Source: Schauerella fraxinea (lineage in GTDB: Bacteria > Pseudomonadota > Gammaproteobacteria > Burkholderiales > Burkholderiaceae_B). Taken from it: a DNA stretch of 64,000 nt. Shown piece by piece: positions 24,801 through 33,818 of this stretch. The notes under the pieces are model-generated. The model ran no database searches. It saw only the letters and a program-made list of their open reading frames with translations, and had not been told where the DNA came from. The stretch covers positions 1,798,001 through 1,862,000 of the forward strand of contig JAVDKK010000001.1 of NCBI GenBank assembly GCA_030849945.1, read 5' to 3'. Both the position numbers and the translations under genes were made by a program. How positions within the stretch are numbered: position 1 is the first letter of the stretch; every line of letters starts with the position of its first letter.

Positions 24801-25225
24801 CGTATGGCTTTTTGTTTACCGCACAGCAGTCGCTGAACCTCGCCGCACAAGACGGTGCGCGTCAGTTGCTGCGCTGGACGAGCGCGACGAATATCCCTGT
24901 GTCGCGGGGTCAGGCGGCGATTTCTGTGGCCAACGATAGGGCATCCTGGGTGGCCGCGATGAGCGGTACAGCGATGCGTGTGGGCGTGTGTTATCGGCAG
25001 GGCAACGCCAATGTGGTTGCGGTAGGACAAGCCACATGCAGCACGGCCGCGCTGGCGGAAGACCAAATGGAATTGGTGGTTCAGTACCCGTATGGCGCGC
25101 ATCCCTTGACGCCGCAACTGCCCTTGATCGGCGGATTGATGATTCCTAAAAGCACCATATTGGAATCGCGCGCCGTGACGAGCCTGGGTATCGGCATGCC
25201 CGCCACGGTGGCGAAGGGGACGTGA
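24746..25225 (+). CDS. TadE-like pseudopilin (start uncertain)
   Basis: 159 residues from GTG 24746. The N-terminal helix EFALVFVVFFAVFYAIVTYGFLF and the pattern QSLNLAAQDGARQLLRW define the TadE family. The frame is open upstream and encodes QRGAYAVEFALVF, where G-A-Y-A-V-E is a proper type IVb processing site, so the true protein should begin before GTG 24746. No ATG or GTG exists in that upstream frame within cpaA; the nearest canonical-type codon is TTG at 24599. Either an unusual start codon is used, or the junction with cpaA was altered by an indel. The next gene starts one base after the stop. Confidence 0.75.
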   Translation: MEFALVFVVFFAVFYAIVTYGFLFTAQQSLNLAAQDGARQLLRWTSATNIPVSRGQAAISVANDRASWVAAMSGTAMRVGVCYRQGNANVVAVGQATCSTAALAEDQMELVVQYPYGAHPLTPQLPLIGGLMIPKSTILESRAVTSLGIGMPATVAKGT

Positions 25226-25226
25226 G

Positions 25227-25691
25227 ATGGCGAGCACGCGCACAAGCAAGCAAACAGGCGCCGCAGCCGTTGAGTTCGCGATGATCGCCGTGTTGCTCAT
25301 CACCATTATTGTCGCCATCGCCGGTTTCGGTTTTCTATTCTGGATGCAGCAGCGGCTCTCGCAACAGGCGGGCGATGTGGCGCGCACGATGATGCGGTCG
25401 CAGTTGATGGGCACGAAATGGACGGACGCATCTTCTTTGGCGTGCGATCAGGCGCGCGCGAAATTCTCGGGCGATGGCGTGCTCGGTTGTGCGGTGAACA
25501 CCACCTCGTGCGCTTGGGGGGCGGCATCGAGCCTGGCACCCACGCCGGTGTGCGCCAACATCAATTTGTCGTTCAACGCCTACAACTGGGCGCCGATGAG
25601 CGGCCTGCGTCTGGTCGGCAATTTCATTCCCGCGTTCAGTAACGCGCAAGCCTGGCAGTTGTCAGGCCATGCGCTCGTTCAAGTTCAATAG
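25227..25691 (+). CDS. TadE/TadF-like pseudopilin
   Basis: 154 residues. The leader KQTGAAAVEFAMIAVLLITIIVAIAGFGF has the processing site G-A-A-A-V-E (Glu at +5) and a hydrophobic helix, the mark of Tad minor pseudopilins. The rest has three Cys (CDQARAKF, GCAVN, TSCAWG and VCANI region), likely forming disulfides in the periplasm. It starts immediately after the stop of the preceding pseudopilin gene, and its end is 13 bp from CpaB. It is expected to help assembly of the Flp pilus tip or base. The TadE versus TadF identity cannot be decided from the sequence alone. Confidence 0.82.
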   Translation: MASTRTSKQTGAAAVEFAMIAVLLITIIVAIAGFGFLFWMQQRLSQQAGDVARTMMRSQLMGTKWTDASSLACDQARAKFSGDGVLGCAVNTTSCAWGAASSLAPTPVCANINLSFNAYNWAPMSGLRLVGNFIPAFSNAQAWQLSGHALVQVQ

Positions 25692-25704
25692 GAGCACCGG
25701 CAAC

Positions 25705-26682
25705 ATGGGCCGTTTGACGAAGTTTCTTGCCCTCGGCTTGCTGGTGCTTGCTGTGGTGTTGGGCATCGTGGCGTATCAGCTGGCGGTTGCGCCTGCGCCC
25801 GTCATCGTGGCGCCCGCCGAGCCCCTCGCCCCGGTGGTGAGGCGCGACGCCGCACCGACTTTCGGTGTATTGGTTGCCGCCAAGGCGCTGCCGGCAGGCG
25901 CGCTCATCGCAACCGACGCGCTCGAGGTCGTGCAGTGGCCTGTCTCTCCGGCGCACGGGTTTGTGTCGGCCGATGGCGTGGTGGGCAAACGTCTGCGGCG
26001 CGACGTGGCACAAGGCGAACCGATCACCGCGGGTGCGTTGGCCATCGGTTTGGCTACCTATCTCGAACCCGGTCAACGAGCCGTTTCCATTCCTGTGGAC
26101 GACGTGATCGGTGCATCGCATCGCGTCGTGCCTGGCGATTACGTCGACCTATTTTTCATGCTCGACAAGGGGCAGGAAATTCAGGGTGCGCAAACGCGTT
26201 TGCTGCAGTCGAAGGTGCGCGTGTTGGCCTATGGCGATGCCTCGGTCGATGGTCCTCTCACCACGGACGGTGCTGCCGCTGCATCCGGTCAAACCCAGGG
26301 CGCCCGTACTGCGATGCTGGCCGTACCCATCGAGCAAGTGAACGAATTGTTGTTGGCGCTCAAACAAGGCCGGCTGCAAATGGCGTTGCGTAATCCGAAT
26401 GACGAACTGACGGCAGACCGCACCTTGTTTGCCGAGCGTCGTCCCGTGCTGGCGCCGCGCAAGGATCTTTCTGCGGCGGATAAGGCGCGCGTCGAAACGC
26501 CGGCCAATGCGGCTTACGCCGGGGATAGCTTGCTGCAATTGGAGGCGATCGCGGCCAATCGACCGGTCGCGGTCACTGCGGCAGCGCCTGCACCCAGTGC
26601 GGCGCGCACGTCGAATACCCCGGCGCGAGGCCGCACGATCCAGATCATCCGGGGCAGTGCCTCGGAAACCGTAGCTTATTAA
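25705..26682 (+). CDS. cpaB: Flp pilus assembly protein CpaB/RcpC
   Basis: 325 residues. An N-terminal membrane helix (LGLLVLAVVLGIVAYQLAV) is followed by an SAF domain (VLVAAKALPAGALIATDALEVVQWP, then PITAGAL) and the CpaB C-terminal region (RAVSIPVDDVIGASHRVVPGDYVDLFF). CpaB/RcpC interacts with the outer-membrane secretin CpaC/RcpA and may bind glycan through SAF. AGGAGC precedes the ATG at 25705; an in-frame start at 25669 overlaps the previous gene and adds no conserved residues. The C-terminal ~60 residues are Ala/Arg/Thr-rich and poorly conserved. Confidence 0.9.
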   Translation: MGRLTKFLALGLLVLAVVLGIVAYQLAVAPAPVIVAPAEPLAPVVRRDAAPTFGVLVAAKALPAGALIATDALEVVQWPVSPAHGFVSADGVVGKRLRRDVAQGEPITAGALAIGLATYLEPGQRAVSIPVDDVIGASHRVVPGDYVDLFFMLDKGQEIQGAQTRLLQSKVRVLAYGDASVDGPLTTDGAAAASGQTQGARTAMLAVPIEQVNELLLALKQGRLQMALRNPNDELTADRTLFAERRPVLAPRKDLSAADKARVETPANAAYAGDSLLQLEAIAANRPVAVTAAAPAPSAARTSNTPARGRTIQIIRGSASETVAY

Positions 26683-26701
26683 ATGTTGTAGTAGGTGAAA
26701 A

Positions 26702-28156
26702 ATGCGTAGGGCAGCACAGGGGATCGGCAGGGTGGCGCGCGCGAGCGGCGGCACGACGTGGGCGATGGCGGCGGTAGCTGCGGCCTCGCTCTTCGTGCAC
26801 ACGGCATCATGGAGCCAGACTGCACCGCAGTCCAATGCGCGGCGTGCGGCGGCACCTGCCGTGGCCACGCCCGTCGCCGCAGGCGCGGTGGCATCGCAGG
26901 CGCAAGCGCCCCGTACCATCGATGTGCCCGTACGCGGCAATGTGCCCTTGGCGCTTCCGGGTGCGCCGGCGCGTATCGCCGTGGGCGATCCCGAGGTCGC
27001 GGATGTGCAGGTGCTATCCGGCGAGGGCGGTCGCGCGGGAAGTGTATTGATCGTGGGCAAGAAGCCGGGCGCGACCACGTTGCGGGTGTGGCAGCGCGGG
27101 AATGCGGCTCCTGACGTCTGGACCCTGCGGGTGTCGGGCGATATCGAGCAGGCACTGGCCACGCGTGGGGTGCAAACCGGCATCACGACCGATCATGGCG
27201 GCGGCAAGAGTGTGTTGACTGGCCGTGCGACCTCCGCCCAAAGCCATGAGGCGGCGCGTCTGGCTGCCGCGCAGGCGAGCGGCGGCGCCGATAACGTGGT
27301 CGACCTCTCGAATCTGGATACCAGCGGCGTGGTGCAGGTCGAAGTGAAGGTGGTCGAAGTGTCGCGATCCGCGCTGAAGGAAGTGGGCGTGAGTTTTGGC
27401 CGCAACAACGGCCCGTGGCAGTTTCAATCCGGGGTGGGCGACTTTCCGACTGCCGGCGTGGGCGCGGTCTTGCAGAACGGCTTCAACGTGCTCTACGGCA
27501 CGAATAGCGTCAACGCCACACTGCGCCTGCTGCAAACCAACGGCATGGCGAGGATCTTGGCCGAACCGACCTTGCTGGCGCTGTCCGGACAGAGCGCGAG
27601 CTTTCTGGCGGGGGGCGAAATCCCCATTCCTGAGTCGGGCGGATTGGGCACCACGACTGTGGTCTACAAACCGTTCGGTATCGGCTTGACGGTGACGCCA
27701 ACAGTGCTGTCGCGCGATCGCATTGCCTTGAAGGTTGCCCCTGAGGCGAGCGAGCTGGACTTCGTCAATGCGATCCCGATCGTGAATGGCACCACGACGT
27801 CTTTGATTCCGGCGCTGCGGACGCGCCGTGCCGACACGATGGTGGAGCTGGGCGACGGCGAAAGTTTCGTCATCAGCGGGTTGGTGTCGCGGCAGACGAC
27901 GGCCGCCGTCGAGAAGATTCCGTTGTTGGGCGACCTGCCCATCATCGGCGCATTCTTTCGCAGCATGCGCTACTCGCAGGAAGACCGCGAGTTGGTGATT
28001 CTGGTAACGCCGCGGCTGGTTCGACCGATCGCCCGCGGCGTCACGCTGCCTTTACCTGGCGCGGCGCAAGAGCGCAGCGACACGGCTTTCAACGCCTGGG
28101 GTAACTATCTGCTTGGCCCGATCGGTGGCGAGCAGATGCCCGGATTTTCTCGGTGA
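26702..28156 (+). CDS. cpaC: Flp pilus secretin CpaC/RcpA
   Basis: 484 residues with an atypically Arg- and Ala-rich signal region. The pilus formation N-domain reads IDVPVRGNVPLALPGAPARIAVGDPEVADVQVLSG and includes KKPGATTLRVW. The secretin domain holds VQVEVKVVEVSRSALKEVGV, LRLLQTNGMARILAEPTLLALSGQSASFLAGGEIPIP, and DTMVELGDGESFVISGLVSR through ELVILVTPRLVRPI, the standard secretin core. It forms the outer-membrane pore of the Tad pilus. Its stop TGA overlaps the GTG of the next gene (GTGA). Confidence 0.93.
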   Translation: MRRAAQGIGRVARASGGTTWAMAAVAAASLFVHTASWSQTAPQSNARRAAAPAVATPVAAGAVASQAQAPRTIDVPVRGNVPLALPGAPARIAVGDPEVADVQVLSGEGGRAGSVLIVGKKPGATTLRVWQRGNAAPDVWTLRVSGDIEQALATRGVQTGITTDHGGGKSVLTGRATSAQSHEAARLAAAQASGGADNVVDLSNLDTSGVVQVEVKVVEVSRSALKEVGVSFGRNNGPWQFQSGVGDFPTAGVGAVLQNGFNVLYGTNSVNATLRLLQTNGMARILAEPTLLALSGQSASFLAGGEIPIPESGGLGTTTVVYKPFGIGLTVTPTVLSRDRIALKVAPEASELDFVNAIPIVNGTTTSLIPALRTRRADTMVELGDGESFVISGLVSRQTTAAVEKIPLLGDLPIIGAFFRSMRYSQEDRELVILVTPRLVRPIARGVTLPLPGAAQERSDTAFNAWGNYLLGPIGGEQMPGFSR

Positions 28157-29499
28157 CGCGTATGAAGACCCATACCAAAGAGATCGTCGGTTTGCAGAAG
28201 TCGGGAGCGATGCTGTTTTGCTCCAGCGACAACGTGGTGGCCGCACGCCTGGCGGAGGCGTTGGGTGATGTGGGCATGTTGGTGCAGGAAGTGCCGTCGA
28301 CCGAAGCCCTGGCGCGCCGCCTGGGTGAGTTGAGTCCGAAGGCCGTCTTTCTTGATTTCACGTTGCAGGCGGACGAACCCGGCAAGCTGTTGCGCTCGGC
28401 CGATATGGCGCGTTTGCTGGCGCGCGTGGCACCCACGGTGCCCCGCATTGCGGTGGGCATGCTGGCGCAGCCGCAAGGCACGCTTGCTGCCATGCGCGCT
28501 GGATTGACCGAGTTCGTCGATCCGTTTTCGTCGCCGGAAGAAGTGCACGAGGTGGTGTTGCGCTTGTTGCAAGGCACCGAGCAACCGGACGACAAACCCA
28601 CCGCGCATCGCAGCGTGCTGCTCTTGGGTGCACGCGCCGGTGTGGGTACCAGCACGATGGCCGTCCATCTGGCCGGCATTTTGCAGGAGCGTTTGGCGCA
28701 AGCCGCCATCGCCCGCAATGGCGCGGCCGACCGACCGATGCGCGGTCCGGTCGTCACCGGCAGCGCATTGCCGCTCGCCGATCGCGTGGGCATCATGGAC
28801 CTGGGCTGGCCCGTCGGCGACTGCCAGCTCTATCTGAACGTGAGCAGTGAATTCGACGTGGTGGAGGCCGTGCGCAACCTGCGGCGTCTGGACGCGACTT
28901 TGCTCACATCGGCCCTGGCCCATACCGACAGCGGTGTGAGCGTGGTGTCGTTGCCGCGCGATATGGCGGCGATGCGTGAAGTATCGCAACCCGACTCGCT
29001 GTTGCTGTTCGATCGTCTGCGTCACCACTTCGGCTTTTTGCTGGCCGATGCTGGCGGCTTCAATCATCCCGAGTTTGTGGCGGGCTTGGCGCGCGGCGCG
29101 CAGCAAACCTGGCTGGTGACGGACCAAAGCGTGGGGTCGCTGGTGTCGCTCGCCGGTGTGATCAAGGAGTTGACCGCGCAACACGTCGATCTCAGTCACT
29201 TGCGGCTCGTGGTCAACAAGTACGACGAGCGCTACGGCATGACCGCGCAGCAGATCGCCGAGCGCTTCGGCCTCCAATTGGTGGGCACCTTGCCCGATCG
29301 CACGTTGCAGCTCATCGTGTGCACCAATCAAGGCAAGCTTTTGCATGAGGTGTCCGAACGCGATACCTACGTGCGCGCGCTCCAGCAGATCGCCGAGATG
29401 ATGACGGCCGATTTCATGGCGCCCAACGCCAAAGGCAATTGGCTCTCCGGCTGGCTGCCGGGCGTGCACCGCCGTCTGGTCACGCCCAACAACCATTAA
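28153..29499 (+). CDS. cpaE: Pilus localisation ATPase-like protein CpaE/TadZ
   Basis: 448 residues. The N-terminal receiver-like domain (residues ~15-130) has VFLDFTLQAD but lacks a clear phospho-acceptor arrangement. The C-terminal domain is MinD/ParA-like: GARAGVGTSTMAVHLAG at residues 159-175, MDLGWPVGDCQLYLN, LLADAGGFNHPE and LVVNKYDERYG. The deviant Walker A normally reads KGGVGKST; here Arg161 and Thr166 stand where the two lysines should be, so ATP hydrolysis is doubtful. Such degenerate TadZ proteins still place the pilus machine at a pole. GTG 28153 overlaps the CpaC stop; ATG 28162 is an alternative. Confidence 0.88.
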   Translation: MTRMKTHTKEIVGLQKSGAMLFCSSDNVVAARLAEALGDVGMLVQEVPSTEALARRLGELSPKAVFLDFTLQADEPGKLLRSADMARLLARVAPTVPRIAVGMLAQPQGTLAAMRAGLTEFVDPFSSPEEVHEVVLRLLQGTEQPDDKPTAHRSVLLLGARAGVGTSTMAVHLAGILQERLAQAAIARNGAADRPMRGPVVTGSALPLADRVGIMDLGWPVGDCQLYLNVSSEFDVVEAVRNLRRLDATLLTSALAHTDSGVSVVSLPRDMAAMREVSQPDSLLLFDRLRHHFGFLLADAGGFNHPEFVAGLARGAQQTWLVTDQSVGSLVSLAGVIKELTAQHVDLSHLRLVVNKYDERYGMTAQQIAERFGLQLVGTLPDRTLQLIVCTNQGKLLHEVSERDTYVRALQQIAEMMTADFMAPNAKGNWLSGWLPGVHRRLVTPNNH

Positions 29500-29508
29500 G
29501 GATGACCC

Positions 29509-30867
29509 ATGATCATGAGCGCTGCGGTGGAGTTTAGCGATGGGGGCGGCTTCGGCTCGAGCGACCGCTTTCAGGAAATCAAAGGAGCCGCGTATGAGCA
29601 TCTCTTGTCACGCATCGAAGAACTCGGTGCCGAGTTCGGGCGTTGGACGCGCGAGGCAATCCAGGAGTTCGTCGGGATCGAGGTGGCGGGCTTCGTACGT
29701 CAGCGACGCTTGCCCATCAATCAGGAGGAGATTCGTGCGATTGCTTCCGCGCTGACCAAGGAGTTGGCGGGGCTGGGGCCGTTGGAAGATCTTCTTTCGG
29801 ATCCGGCCGTGGAAGATATTCTGATCAACGGCTTCAACAACGTTTTCGTGTCGCGCCGCGGGGTACTGCAACGCGAGGAGTTGCGCTTTACCGATAATCA
29901 ACATGTGCTGCGCATCGTGCGCCGGATCCTGGCACCACTCGGGCGTCGTCTGGACGAATCGGCACCAATGGTGGACGCACGCTTGCCCGATGGCGGCCGG
30001 TTGAATGTGGTGATCGAACCGCTGGCCGTGGATGGACCGATGGTGTCGATCCGGAAGTTTCGACAAGATCCGCTCAAGCCGAACGATCTGCTGACGCTGG
30101 GCACATTCGACGAATCCGTTTTTGCGTTGCTCAATGCTGCGGTTCGCAACCGATGCAATATCCTCGTATCCGGCGGGACGAGCTCGGGCAAGACGTCGCT
30201 CCTGAACGCGCTGGCGTTTTTCATTCCCGAAACCGAGCGCGTGGTGACGGTGGAAGACACGGCTGAACTGTCGCTCAATCATCCGCACGTCGTCCGCCTG
30301 GAGTCGCGCCAAGGCGGCTTCGATGGCACGGGCCTGGTGTCGATCCGCGATCTGATCCGCAACAGCTTGCGGATGCGCCCAGATCGTGTGGTGGTGGGCG
30401 AAGTGCGCGGCGCTGAAGTGCTCGACATGCTGCAAGCCATGAACACCGGCCACGAAGGCTCGATGGGTACCATTCACGCCAACTCGCCGCGCGAATGCCT
30501 GTATCGGATCGAGATGCTGGCGGGCTTCGCGGGCTTTCAGGGCAGTGAAGACAGCCTGCGGCGCCAGATCTCCAGCGCCATCGACTTCATCGTGCAAATC
30601 GGCCGCTTGCCCAACGGCAAGCGACGAGTGCTCTCGGTGACCGAAGTGACGGGCATGGGCGATGGGGTGATCGCCACGCAAGAGTTGTTCAAGCACGAGA
30701 GTTTCGCTACTGCCGATGGCGACGAAAGCGATCGCTGGGCCAGTTTGGGTATTCAGCCGCACACGCCAAAACTGGCGAAGTATCGGGAGCAGATTCGCGC
30801 CGAGCGCGACGCGGCCGAAGCGCCTGACGATGGCGGCGGCGGTGGCTTTTGGGGCAGGCGGCGCTGA
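29509..30867 (+). CDS. cpaF: Pilus assembly ATPase CpaF/TadA
   Basis: 452 residues. The VirB11/CpaF-type secretion ATPase shows LGPLEDLLSDPAVEDILINGFNNVFVSRRG in the N-domain, Walker A GGTSSGKTS, the Asp box VTVEDTAEL, RPDRVVVGEVRGAEVLDMLQAMNTGHEGSMGTIHANSPREC with Walker B and His box, then the C-terminal helical part. It hexamerises on the inner membrane with TadB and TadC to drive both pilus extension and retraction. AAGGA is five bases before the ATG. Its TGA overlaps the next ATG (TGATG). The Gly-rich tail GGGGGFWGRRR is non-conserved. Confidence 0.94.
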   Translation: MIMSAAVEFSDGGGFGSSDRFQEIKGAAYEHLLSRIEELGAEFGRWTREAIQEFVGIEVAGFVRQRRLPINQEEIRAIASALTKELAGLGPLEDLLSDPAVEDILINGFNNVFVSRRGVLQREELRFTDNQHVLRIVRRILAPLGRRLDESAPMVDARLPDGGRLNVVIEPLAVDGPMVSIRKFRQDPLKPNDLLTLGTFDESVFALLNAAVRNRCNILVSGGTSSGKTSLLNALAFFIPETERVVTVEDTAELSLNHPHVVRLESRQGGFDGTGLVSIRDLIRNSLRMRPDRVVVGEVRGAEVLDMLQAMNTGHEGSMGTIHANSPRECLYRIEMLAGFAGFQGSEDSLRRQISSAIDFIVQIGRLPNGKRRVLSVTEVTGMGDGVIATQELFKHESFATADGDESDRWASLGIQPHTPKLAKYREQIRAERDAAEAPDDGGGGGFWGRRR

Positions 30868-31805
30868 TGGCACTCGCCGTTACCCTCGCCGCGCTGGCGC
30901 TCATCGCCTTGATGGGCGGCGCGCTACTGTGGCGCGCGGCCGGTACGCGCGCGCAAAAAGCGGCGGGCGCGAAATTCATCGATGGCCGTTTGGCGTCGCA
31001 GCAGGCGGCCAGTGCAGTGCCCGAACCGAAATCGGCGGCCGCGCCCATCTCCAAAAAACGCGCGGGCTTTCGAGTGCGCTGGTGGGACCGGCTTCTCGCC
31101 CGCGCCGGCATTGTGCCCAGCCGCGCCTTCCATGTACGGCTAGGGGCGGTGGTTCTGGTCGCGCCGCTCCTCGCCACGTTGCTGGCCTCACCCTTGGCGG
31201 GCGGGGTGGTTCTACTGTGCGCATGTTTGGCAACCGTGTTCACCATCTGGCTGCGCGCCGATCGCAGACGACGTCGCATTGTGGAGCAGCTCCCCGATTT
31301 CCTGGATGCGATGGTGCGCTTGATCACGATCGGCAACAGCATGCCGGCCGCGTTTCAGGAGGCTGCAAAAGCCGCCAATACGCCGCTTGCGGATGTGCTG
31401 GCTCGGGCCGTCAGCCAAACGCGTTCTGGCAAAGAACTCGATGTGGCGCTTACGCAAGTGGCCAAGCATTACGGCATCGCCGAGTTGCAATTGATTGCGG
31501 CAATCATCGCGGTCGCCATGCGGTTTGGCGGCCGCAGCGATCATGTGCTGGATCGTATGGCCGCGTTCATTCGGGATCTGGAGCAAGCGCGCAATGAATT
31601 GGTGGCGATGTCCGCCGAGGTTCGGCTGTCCGCCTGGGTCTTAGCCTTATTACCGGTGTTCATCGCCGGATTCATCATCACCTTCAACACTCAGCTTTTC
31701 ATGACCATGTACGAAGACCCGCTGGGCTTCAAAATGCTGATCGGCGCCGTCGTGCTCCAGGTGGTGGGATCTTATTGGCTGTATCGCATGGCAAAGTCGA
31801 TTTGA
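30867..31805 (+). CDS. tadB: Flp pilus assembly protein TadB
   Basis: 312 residues. A first membrane helix, a basic linker, then the T2SSF (GspF-like) domain: EQLPDFLDAMVRLITIGNSMPAAFQEAA, TPLADVLARAVSQTRSGKELDVAL, ELQLIAAIIAVAMRFGGRSDHVLDRMAAFIRD and three C-terminal hydrophobic segments (ALLPVFIAGFIITF). It is an inner-membrane platform partner of TadC and CpaF. The ATG at 30867 overlaps the cpaF stop; the upstream in-frame GTG/TTG options lie inside cpaF. Spacing to tadC is 11 bp. Confidence 0.92.
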   Translation: MALAVTLAALALIALMGGALLWRAAGTRAQKAAGAKFIDGRLASQQAASAVPEPKSAAAPISKKRAGFRVRWWDRLLARAGIVPSRAFHVRLGAVVLVAPLLATLLASPLAGGVVLLCACLATVFTIWLRADRRRRRIVEQLPDFLDAMVRLITIGNSMPAAFQEAAKAANTPLADVLARAVSQTRSGKELDVALTQVAKHYGIAELQLIAAIIAVAMRFGGRSDHVLDRMAAFIRDLEQARNELVAMSAEVRLSAWVLALLPVFIAGFIITFNTQLFMTMYEDPLGFKMLIGAVVLQVVGSYWLYRMAKSI

Positions 31806-31816
31806 GCGTGGCCTAA

Positions 31817-32809
31817 ATGACAATGACAGGGTCGAATTTTTTATTTGTCGCAGCGCTGCTACTCATGGCGTTGGCGGCGATCACCCTCGCCGCGGGGATT
31901 TGGCTGCGCCAGTCGCGTCAGAATCGAAATCGCCAGGTTGTCGATCGCGCGCTTGCTGCGCGCGAGGCGCGTCGCGCCGATGCCACCGTGGCGATTCCGG
32001 ATGGCGATGGACGAATGGCGGCAGCGATGCGTGCCGCGGAGCGATTGGGCGCGCGACTCGAACGTGGGCGATGGTCTGATGCGTTACTGGCAAGCGAAGA
32101 TCGTGAGTTGATCGACGTATGCGGCTTTGCAGACATGGCGCGCGCGCGCGCGTGGTTCATCGTGGCACGGGTCGCCGCGATCGTTTTGCTGTGCACGGTC
32201 GTGATGGTTGAGCGGCATGCCCTGTTCAGCGTCCTCCCGCCTGGTCTGCGTAGTTTGACGGCGTTGTTCTTCGGGTTTGCGTTGGGCTACATGTTGCCCA
32301 AGTGGGTGATATCGCGCCGGGCCAAGCGCCGCCGGGTGTCCGCCGATGAAGAACTGCCGCTGTTGATCGATCTGCTGCGCCTGTTGCAAGGCGTGGGGCT
32401 TTCCGTCGATCAAAGTTTGCAGGTGATCGTCACCGAGTTTGCGCACGTCTTGCCCGTACTCACCTCCGAGTTGCGCATCGCCGTGGATCTTCACAGTCGT
32501 GGCCGCACGCGCGAGCAATCGCTGCAGCGTTTGGCCACGAGCTTCGAAAACGACGACCTGCAGGCAATCTGCCGCCTGATCGTGCAAGTCGATCGGCATG
32601 GCGGCGCCGTGCAGGAGCCCTTGCAGCGGTTTGCCGAGCGCGTGCGTGACAAGCGGCGCATGGGCTTGAAAGAAAAAATTGGGCGCCTCACCGTCAAGAT
32701 GACGGGTGTCATGGTGGTCACGCTGTTGCCGGCGTTGATGATCGTGACGGGGGGCGCGGGACTGATTGCCGTACTGCGCGGTATGTCGCGCGTATCGGGA
32801 GGATTTTGA
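31817..32809 (+). CDS. tadC: Flp pilus assembly protein TadC
   Basis: 330 residues of the second T2SSF-domain platform protein: an N-terminal helix (FLFVAALLLMALAAITLAA), a basic-rich cytoplasmic loop, the helices around LCTVVMVERHALFSVLPP, then DEELPLLIDLLRLLQGVGLSVDQSL, ELRIAVDLHSRGRTREQSLQRLATSF, CRLIVQVDRHGGAVQEPLQRFAERVRDKRR and a terminal helix TGVMVVTLLPALMIVTGGAG. It works with TadB and CpaF. The stop overlaps the tadD ATG (TGATG). Confidence 0.92.
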   Translation: MTMTGSNFLFVAALLLMALAAITLAAGIWLRQSRQNRNRQVVDRALAAREARRADATVAIPDGDGRMAAAMRAAERLGARLERGRWSDALLASEDRELIDVCGFADMARARAWFIVARVAAIVLLCTVVMVERHALFSVLPPGLRSLTALFFGFALGYMLPKWVISRRAKRRRVSADEELPLLIDLLRLLQGVGLSVDQSLQVIVTEFAHVLPVLTSELRIAVDLHSRGRTREQSLQRLATSFENDDLQAICRLIVQVDRHGGAVQEPLQRFAERVRDKRRMGLKEKIGRLTVKMTGVMVVTLLPALMIVTGGAGLIAVLRGMSRVSGGF

Positions 32810-33699
32810 TGTCGAGACTAATTCGAGTTGGATGGCGCACCGCCGCCTTGGGCGCAACCGTGACACTGCTCGCGGCTTGCCAAAGCAATGGCGATGGCAT
32901 GTCGGCCTGGCGCGTGATGCAGGAGCAGCAGGCACAACAAGCGGCGTTGCAGCAGCAGGAGCGGGACGACGATCGGGCGCAGGCGAAGTCGCAACCGCAA
33001 CTGATGCTTTCGTTGATTCGCGAGACGCAAGGGCAGGGACGGCATTTCGCATCGATGGCCTATATCGACGCCTACATCCAGCAGTTCGGCGCCAATCCGG
33101 AGGTGAATCTGTTGCGTGCCGATGCCCTGCGGTTGACAGGCCAACGTGCCGAGAGCGAGCAGGCCTATCGCGCGTTGTTGAGCGGGCCGCAGCAGGCCAA
33201 GGCGTGGCACGGCCTGGGTTTGCTGGCCGCGTCGCAAGGGAATTTTTCGCAGGCCACGAATGACCTGTCGCGTGCGGCGCAACTGATGCCCACGCAGGCG
33301 GACGTGTTGAGCGATCTGGGTTTCGCGCGCATCCGCAATGGCGACATCGCCGGTGCGCGGGTGCCATTAGGCCAGGCCGCCGAACTGGCGCCCGGCAACG
33401 CCAAGGCGCTGGCCAATCTCGCCTTGCTGCTCACGCTCGAAGGGGAGCCTGCACGGGCGCAAGCCATTATGGATCGTGCAGGGTTGAGTGCCGCGGCCCG
33501 TGAGCAGGTGGGCGTGCTGGCGCGCGAGGCGCAGTCGCGTCGCACGCAGGCCGCGATACCGGTGGCGGCAGTGGCCGCGCCAGCGGTGCCCGGGCCGGTC
33601 GTTCGCAACCGTGATGTGCCGATGCCTGTGGCGCGCGCGCCTGTCGCTGCAGGGCCGGTGGGAGACGCCGGTCTCGATCATGGCAGGTTGGTGCAATGA
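32809..33699 (+). CDS. tadD: TPR lipoprotein TadD
   Basis: 296 residues. A short signal peptide with lipobox LLAAC makes it an outer-membrane lipoprotein. A Gln-rich segment leads into tetratricopeptide repeats (AYIQQFGANPEVNLLRADALRLTGQRAESEQAYRALL, then KAWHGLGLLAASQGNFSQATNDLSRAAQLMPTQADVLSDLGFAR, and APGNAKALANLALLLTLEG). TadD acts as pilotin for the secretin in Tad systems. The Pro/Val/Ala-rich tail is variable. The coding end overlaps an in-frame start of a longer version of the following gene, but the likely start of that gene is 120 bp further on. Confidence 0.9.
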   Translation: MSRLIRVGWRTAALGATVTLLAACQSNGDGMSAWRVMQEQQAQQAALQQQERDDDRAQAKSQPQLMLSLIRETQGQGRHFASMAYIDAYIQQFGANPEVNLLRADALRLTGQRAESEQAYRALLSGPQQAKAWHGLGLLAASQGNFSQATNDLSRAAQLMPTQADVLSDLGFARIRNGDIAGARVPLGQAAELAPGNAKALANLALLLTLEGEPARAQAIMDRAGLSAAAREQVGVLAREAQSRRTQAAIPVAAVAAPAVPGPVVRNRDVPMPVARAPVAAGPVGDAGLDHGRLVQ

Positions 33700-33818
33700 G
33701 CCGCTTGCGACGTCGCGAATCTGCGCGCTTTTTGAAAGACATCGCCTTCACGCCAGGCGATGGCCCCGGTCGCCTCCTATTCCCCGAGCAGCACACCGTG
33801 CACAGCGGAGACACACAT

